Origin: Microcoleus asticus IPMA8
Lineage (GTDB): Bacteria; Cyanobacteriota; Cyanobacteriia; Cyanobacteriales; Microcoleaceae
Assembly: GCF_013179805.1 (NCBI RefSeq)
Contig: NZ_SRRZ01000047.1
Location: forward strand, 1 to 34,019
Direction: 5' to 3'
Length of the DNA stretch: 34,019 bases
The notes beneath the pieces were generated by a model. That model was given only the letters and a program-made list of their open reading frames with translations, searched no databases and had not been told where the DNA came from. The position numbers and the translations under genes were made by a program. This document shows positions 31,805-34,019 of the stretch, one piece after another (position 1 is the first letter of the stretch; each line of letters starts with the position of its first letter).

Positions 31805-34019
31805 ATGACAGCCAATAGACTACATTTGCTCGGATGGTTATTCATTGTTGGCTGGCTGAGTGCAGCGGCGGGTTCGGCAAACGCGCAACCCATTACCCCC
31901 GCACCAGACGGCACTAACACAGTTGTTACTCCTAGCGGCAACCGCTACGACATTTCCGGGGGGTCCTTCAGCGGAGATCGGGCTAATCTTTTTCACAGTT
32001 TTACTCAGTTTGGCCTCAGCGAAGGTCAAACGGCTAACTTTCTGACAAATCCCAGTATTCAAAATATTTTGGGGCGGATTACTGGGGGTAATCCTTCTTT
32101 AATAAATGGCTTAATTCAAGTTACGGGGGGCAATGCCAATTTATTTTTGATGAATCCTGCCGGCATGATTTTCGGGTCGAATGCCAGTCTGAACGTGCCT
32201 GGATCTTTTAATGCTACTACGGCGACAGGCATTGGCTTTGGGAACAATCAGTGGTTTAGTGCGATCGGCAATAACAATTGGGCAAGTTTCATCGGGACAC
32301 CGAACAGTTTTGCATTTACAACTTTGCAAGGGGGAAACATTGTTAATGCAGGCAATCTGACGGTGACACCAGGTCAAAGTTTAACTTTGGTCGGAGGTAC
32401 GGTTGTCAATACGGGTCAGCTAAGTGCGCCTAGCGGCAATATTCTCATCAGCGCCGTACCGGGTAACAATTTGGTGCGCATCAGTCAAGCTGGAAATTTA
32501 TTGAGTTTGGATATTCAGCCGACAGCAACTCAAAGCTCGCTGCCGAACAATTGGACGCAGCCAGTGTTATCTTTGCCGGAGTTGCTGACTGGAAAAGGTG
32601 TGGCACAGGCAACCGGTTTGACGGTAAATCCCAATGGCGAAGTTGTGTTGACGGGGAATGCTGCTGTGCCGGTAACTGCGGGAACTGCGATCGCATCCGG
32701 CAGTCTCAATGTCTCTGGCAACACTGGCGGTACTGTAAATATTTTAGGCGACAAAGTAGGAGTTATTGCGGGCAAGATCGATGCTTCTGGGGTTAACGGC
32801 GGCGGTAATGTACTGATTGGCGGAGATTATCAGGGTTTGGGGACGGTGCCCAATGCTTCGCGGACTTTTGTCAGCAGCGACTCGATGATTAATGCTGATG
32901 CTATTAGTAATGGGAATGGCGGGCGAGTCATAGTTTGGGCTGATGAAACTACTCGCTTTAATGGCAATATTACGGCCAGAGGTGGCTTATTTTCTGGGAA
33001 TGGCGGCTTTGTGGAAGTTTCAGGAAAGCAATCGCTGGGTTTTCAAGGATTAGTTGATTTGCGATCGACCTTTGGCCTCGCTGGCACCTTATTGTTAGAT
33101 CCTACTGATATCACTATTAGCGCAGGTGCGGACGCAGGCGGCACTTTAGTAGGGGGAGCATTTACGCCATCGGCGGGTGCTTCTACAATTAATAATGGAA
33201 CGCTGCAAACACAGCTAGGTTTGGGAAATGTGACTATTTCCACTGCGTCGGATTTTCCAAGCCAAGGCGATATTACCGTCAGCGCTCCTCTCTCTTGGGC
33301 TAATAGTAATTCCCTGACTCTGACTGCTAATAATAATATTAATATTAATAATACCAATATCACCACTCAGGGAGGCAATATTACTCTGAATGCTGATAGT
33401 GATAATCTAAACGGTGGTGGTGTCCGTATTGTAGGTTCGACGATCGCTACTAATGGTGGTAATTTCCTAGGTAATGGTCAGGGTAATCTTGGGTTGGGCC
33501 CGGGAATCGAGTTCAAGAACAGCACACTTAATGCCGGTGGTGGAAACATTGACCTGAATGGTATTGGAGGAAACGCGACAGCAAACAATAATGGTATTTT
33601 GATTTCGGGTGCCACACTACAAACTATTGGCAGCGGGAATATTACTCTCAACGGTACTGGCGGAACCAGCGCATTCACGCCCAATGAAGGTATTGTTGTT
33701 ACAGGTACATCTAACGTGACTTCAGCTAATGGAAATATTAGCCTGACAGGGATTGGAAATAGTAACGGAACTGGAATCAACAACAACGGGATTAACATTA
33801 ATACCACCAGCACAGTGCAATCGATCGGAACAGGAAGTATTACTTTCAACGGTACGGGCGGGAACGGGACAGATGGTAATCAAGGGATATCTATTAGCAC
33901 CAGCACAGTGCAATCGGCGGAGACAGGAAATATTACTCTCAACGGTACTGGCGGAAACGGGACATTTAATAATCCAGGGATATCTATTGACAGCAGTACA
34001 GTGCGGGCTGGGGGAAATG
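31805..34019 (+). CDS. Filamentous-haemagglutinin-type two-partner-secretion exoprotein, 5' part
   Basis: 738 codons are seen and the frame is open at the window edge. A signal peptide (HLLGWLFIVGWLSAAAGSANA, MTANR before it) is followed by a TPS domain (about 28-300) with the family marks ITPAPDGTNTVVTPSGNRYD, NLFHSFTQFGL, ILGRITGG, LINGLIQVTGGNANLFLMNP and AGMIFG. Then comes a Gly/Asn/Thr-rich beta-helix (GGTVNILGDKVGVIAG, NGGRVIVWADE, GTLLLDPTDITI). From about 33630 the sequence becomes a repeat with a 93-base (31-residue) period: GNITLNGTGG and STVQS recur. Such proteins are exported through a TpsB/FhaC-type pore and act as adhesins or toxins; the partner gene is not in the window. The Shine-Dalgarno is weak. 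Confidence 0.92.
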   Translation, partial: MTANRLHLLGWLFIVGWLSAAAGSANAQPITPAPDGTNTVVTPSGNRYDISGGSFSGDRANLFHSFTQFGLSEGQTANFLTNPSIQNILGRITGGNPSLINGLIQVTGGNANLFLMNPAGMIFGSNASLNVPGSFNATTATGIGFGNNQWFSAIGNNNWASFIGTPNSFAFTTLQGGNIVNAGNLTVTPGQSLTLVGGTVVNTGQLSAPSGNILISAVPGNNLVRISQAGNLLSLDIQPTATQSSLPNNWTQPVLSLPELLTGKGVAQATGLTVNPNGEVVLTGNAAVPVTAGTAIASGSLNVSGNTGGTVNILGDKVGVIAGKIDASGVNGGGNVLIGGDYQGLGTVPNASRTFVSSDSMINADAISNGNGGRVIVWADETTRFNGNITARGGLFSGNGGFVEVSGKQSLGFQGLVDLRSTFGLAGTLLLDPTDITISAGADAGGTLVGGAFTPSAGASTINNGTLQTQLGLGNVTISTASDFPSQGDITVSAPLSWANSNSLTLTANNNININNTNITTQGGNITLNADSDNLNGGGVRIVGSTIATNGGNFLGNGQGNLGLGPGIEFKNSTLNAGGGNIDLNGIGGNATANNNGILISGATLQTIGSGNITLNGTGGTSAFTPNEGIVVTGTSNVTSANGNISLTGIGNSNGTGINNNGININTTSTVQSIGTGSITFNGTGGNGTDGNQGISISTSTVQSAETGNITLNGTGGNGTFNNPGISIDSSTVRAGGN

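Noticed and set aside
1..34019. CRISPR array
   Set aside because: The tandem repeats have a seven-base period with no unique spacers, and no cas gene is present.

Overview
The window looks like chromosomal DNA of a filamentous, non-heterocystous cyanobacterium of the Microcoleus/Oscillatoria type. The marks are: abundant GCGATCGC (HIP1-like) octamers; a canonical CP12; F-type ATP synthase beta and epsilon genes paired apart from the rest of the operon; an SLH/OprB-type outer-membrane porin; a PEP-CTERM protein; a two-partner-secretion adhesin; and heptanucleotide tandem repeats (STRRs) in several intergenic gaps. The genus is an inference.

Region by region. 1-4550: a truncated DUF262 gene, then three minus-strand genes. 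A SAM methyltransferase and a Rieske oxygenase overlap by one base (TAATG). A Tat-type FAD amine-oxidase/desaturase-fold enzyme with an inserted Rieske domain lies just upstream. Together they resemble an aromatic-carotenoid (CrtU/CruE plus CruH-like) locus. 4550-8470: a scarred zone with a TPR fragment, a 24-bp palindrome, an IS630-type transposase stub, an intact secreted CHAT protease-like gene, and a lone TnpB element inserted just behind its stop codon. 8468-13256: a large uncharacterised cyanobacterial protein, a DxD glycosyltransferase, and a multiply broken GT39/PMT-type membrane glycosyltransferase.

13257-18930: the most interesting part for discovery. A long leader in front of an SLH porin contains a roughly 140-nt element. 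A diverged copy lies 4 kb away, upstream of cp12 and divergent from a FIST-domain sensor gene. The two copies share sequence blocks, and hairpins that are kept although their bases differ, so they look like a structured RNA. 18930-22780: an orphan terminator that may end a small RNA, a DUF3177-like membrane protein, an HD-like domain protein, and two tandem small peptidoglycan-binding proteins.

22824-27600: a 1131-residue Cache-like/HAMP/histidine kinase/receiver/class III cyclase fusion, a decayed fragment of a paralogue of its C-terminus, and a small conserved cyanobacterial protein. 27687-29708: the epsilon and beta subunits of ATP synthase, separated by 156 nt of heptamer repeats that include a perfect 21-bp inverted repeat. 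29835-34019: a PEP-CTERM protein with an internal duplication, a gene-poor kilobase with an 18-bp perfect palindrome, and the first 738 codons of a filamentous-haemagglutinin-type exoprotein that runs off the window.

The genes do not form one pathway. Local units are the putative carotenoid cluster, the atp pair and the surface-protein end. All family calls were made by reading the sequence, without database searches.
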